From contig NZ_CP169217.1 in assembly GCF_041897535.1 (NCBI RefSeq), positions 3,534,001 to 3,598,000 on the forward strand: a stretch of DNA of 64,000 nt, given 5' to 3'. Shown here piece after piece: positions 63,021 to 64,000 of the stretch. Below the pieces are notes generated by a model. That model did not search any database, was not told where the DNA came from, and saw only the letters and a list, made by a program, of their open reading frames with translations. Both the position numbers and the translations under genes were made by a program. Positions within the stretch are counted from its first letter, which is position 1. Each line of letters begins with the position of its first letter. This DNA comes from Methylomicrobium lacus_A (lineage in GTDB: Bacteria > Pseudomonadota > Gammaproteobacteria > Methylococcales > Methylomonadaceae).

Positions 63021-64000
63021 ATGAACGCTTTGCTACCCGACAAGCCGACCCGTTTCCTGATACCGGGCATTTTGCTGACCGGTCTCGTGTGGCTGAGTTA
63101 CCTGGTGCTGCGCGAGTTTTTGCAGACGATCGCCTGGGCCTTGATCGTGACCTATGTGATGTGGCCTCCTTACCGCTGGTTGCGGCGCAGGCTCGATCAC
63201 CGCAGCACGCTGAGCGCTGCGGTCATGTCGGGCGTCATTTCGGCGATCATTCTGCTCGCGCTGTACGGACTGGCCGATCTGCTCCAGGGCGAAATCAAGG
63301 TGGCCTATCAGGCGGTCGTGAGCAATCTTAAGGACCCCGCCTACCGTCTGCCCGCATTTCTGGTCAAGATACCCTGGCTTGGACCCTATCTGCAGGAGCA
63401 GTTTGATCAGCTGCTCGGCGATCAGGCCGGCATGGCCGCGCAGATTTCCGCTTGGGCGCAGCAGTGGCTCGGCGAAGCGGCCCAATTTATCGGCGGCATC
63501 GGTCAATACGTGCTGAAGCTCTGCGTGATGCTGGTAATGCTGTTTTTTTGCTTCCGCGACGGCGATCAGGCGGTCCAGCAACTGCACCAGGGCCTGGTGC
63601 GTTTTCTCGGCAAATACCAGCATGTGTATCTGCAGGCGGCTGGTCATACGACCCGTGCGGTCGTCTATGGCCTGGTGCTGGCCGCCTTGGGGCAGGGCAT
63701 CCTGGCCGGCATAGGCTATGCCTTTACCGGCGTCAGGGCGCCCGTGCTGTTCGGCGCGGTGACGGCGCTCTTGGCCATGGTGCCGATGGGCGCGACCTTG
63801 GTCTGGGTGCCGTTGGGATTAGGATTGATCGCCTCCGATCAACTCTGGCAGGGGCTGGGCCTTTTGGCTTGGGGATTTATGGCTGTCAGCACGGTCGATA
63901 ATGTGATTCGTCCGTTGGTGATCAGCGGCGCCAGTCGGGTGCCCTTCCTGGTCGTGATGTTCGGCGTTTTCGGCGGCTTGTCCGCGTTCGGGCCGATCGG
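63021..64000 (+). CDS. AI-2E family transporter (3' end outside the window)
   Basis: At least 326 residues are visible. The protein has N-terminal hydrophobic helices, a long central amphipathic part, then a helix bundle with GILAGIGYAFTGVRAPVLFGAVTALLAMVPMGATLVWVP in parts, and VDNVIRPLVISG, which marks the AI-2E/YdiK/TqsA family. Members export autoinducer-2 or, more often, act as ion or proton antiporters; the substrate is not settled. The ATG at 63021 follows the previous stop closely. The frame is still open at the last base. Confidence 0.92.
   Translation, partial: MNALLPDKPTRFLIPGILLTGLVWLSYLVLREFLQTIAWALIVTYVMWPPYRWLRRRLDHRSTLSAAVMSGVISAIILLALYGLADLLQGEIKVAYQAVVSNLKDPAYRLPAFLVKIPWLGPYLQEQFDQLLGDQAGMAAQISAWAQQWLGEAAQFIGGIGQYVLKLCVMLVMLFFCFRDGDQAVQQLHQGLVRFLGKYQHVYLQAAGHTTRAVVYGLVLAALGQGILAGIGYAFTGVRAPVLFGAVTALLAMVPMGATLVWVPLGLGLIASDQLWQGLGLLAWGFMAVSTVDNVIRPLVISGASRVPFLVVMFGVFGGLSAFGPI

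Overview
The window looks like an ordinary chromosome segment of a moderately GC-rich gammaproteobacterium, most probably a methanotroph of the order Methylococcales. The reasons are a haoA-haoB pair of the type found in ammonia-co-oxidising methanotrophs, an NnrS protein, an RND permease resembling the hopanoid protein HpnN, a phosphorylated-precursor PLP gene (pdxA) beside rsmA, and gammaproteobacterial gene orders such as rpsU-yqeY-dnaG-rpoD, yciB-yciI-bolA-PPIase and hemC-hemD-hemX-hemY. The genus cannot be fixed from this sequence. No phage, insertion sequence, CRISPR array or rRNA operon was seen.

Layout. 1-3.7 kb: the end of a PflX-like radical SAM gene, then an envelope cluster (OmpA-domain protein, an ExeA-like AAA ATPase carrying a degenerate partial tandem copy of its own N-terminal half, and a DUF697-like membrane protein). 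3.9-6.6 kb: haoA-haoB for hydroxylamine oxidation. 6.6-9.5 kb: DUF1244, then yciB-yciI-bolA-parvulin lipoprotein. 9.6-14.1 kb (minus): a membrane protein with four copies of a short DSxLxRH[F/Y] motif, a compact structured non-coding element, and the operon nnrS-pdxA-rsmA. 14.2-19.5 kb: a thioredoxin-like protein, N-carbamoylputrescine amidase, several small membrane orphans, a rhomboid protease and a secreted orphan. 19.6-25.6 kb: a PaaK-like acyl-CoA ligase, a membrane diguanylate cyclase, hemN-slyX and a coiled-coil orphan. 25.6-31.2 kb (minus): hemC-hemD-hemX-hemY and mpl. 31.4-32.6 kb: apaG-apaH. 33.1-38.7 kb: tsaD diverging from the macromolecular synthesis operon rpsU-yqeY-dnaG-rpoD, then a CAU tRNA. 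38.8-43.9 kb: metK-ahcY-metF (activated methyl cycle), rsmE and a CPBP protease. 43.8-47.9 kb: photolyase, DUF1499, a DUF523/DUF1722 protein and an epimerase. 48.0-52.7 kb (minus): the complete late biotin set bioB-bioF-bioH-bioC-bioD. 52.8-55.1 kb: comF and a GlpD-like flavoprotein. 55.2-61.4 kb (minus): an AT-rich orphan, corA, marC, an HpnN-like permease and apbE. 61.6 kb to the end: a CNNM/CBS/CorC protein and the start of an AI-2E family transporter.

How the genes fit together. Much of the content supports a heme-rich, one-carbon lifestyle. hemN and hemCDXY supply tetrapyrroles for multiheme proteins such as HaoA. haoAB detoxifies hydroxylamine made when methane monooxygenase oxidises ammonia, and NnrS points to NO stress from the same chemistry. 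metK-ahcY-metF recycles the methyl donor. Most of the rest is housekeeping.

No certain new defence or mobile system is present. The least explained items are the duplicated ExeA-like ATPase and its neighbours, the DSxLxRH[F/Y] repeat protein, the leader-like RNA element near 10.95-11.05 kb, and a pair of dispersed double-hairpin repeats that show a compensatory base change.
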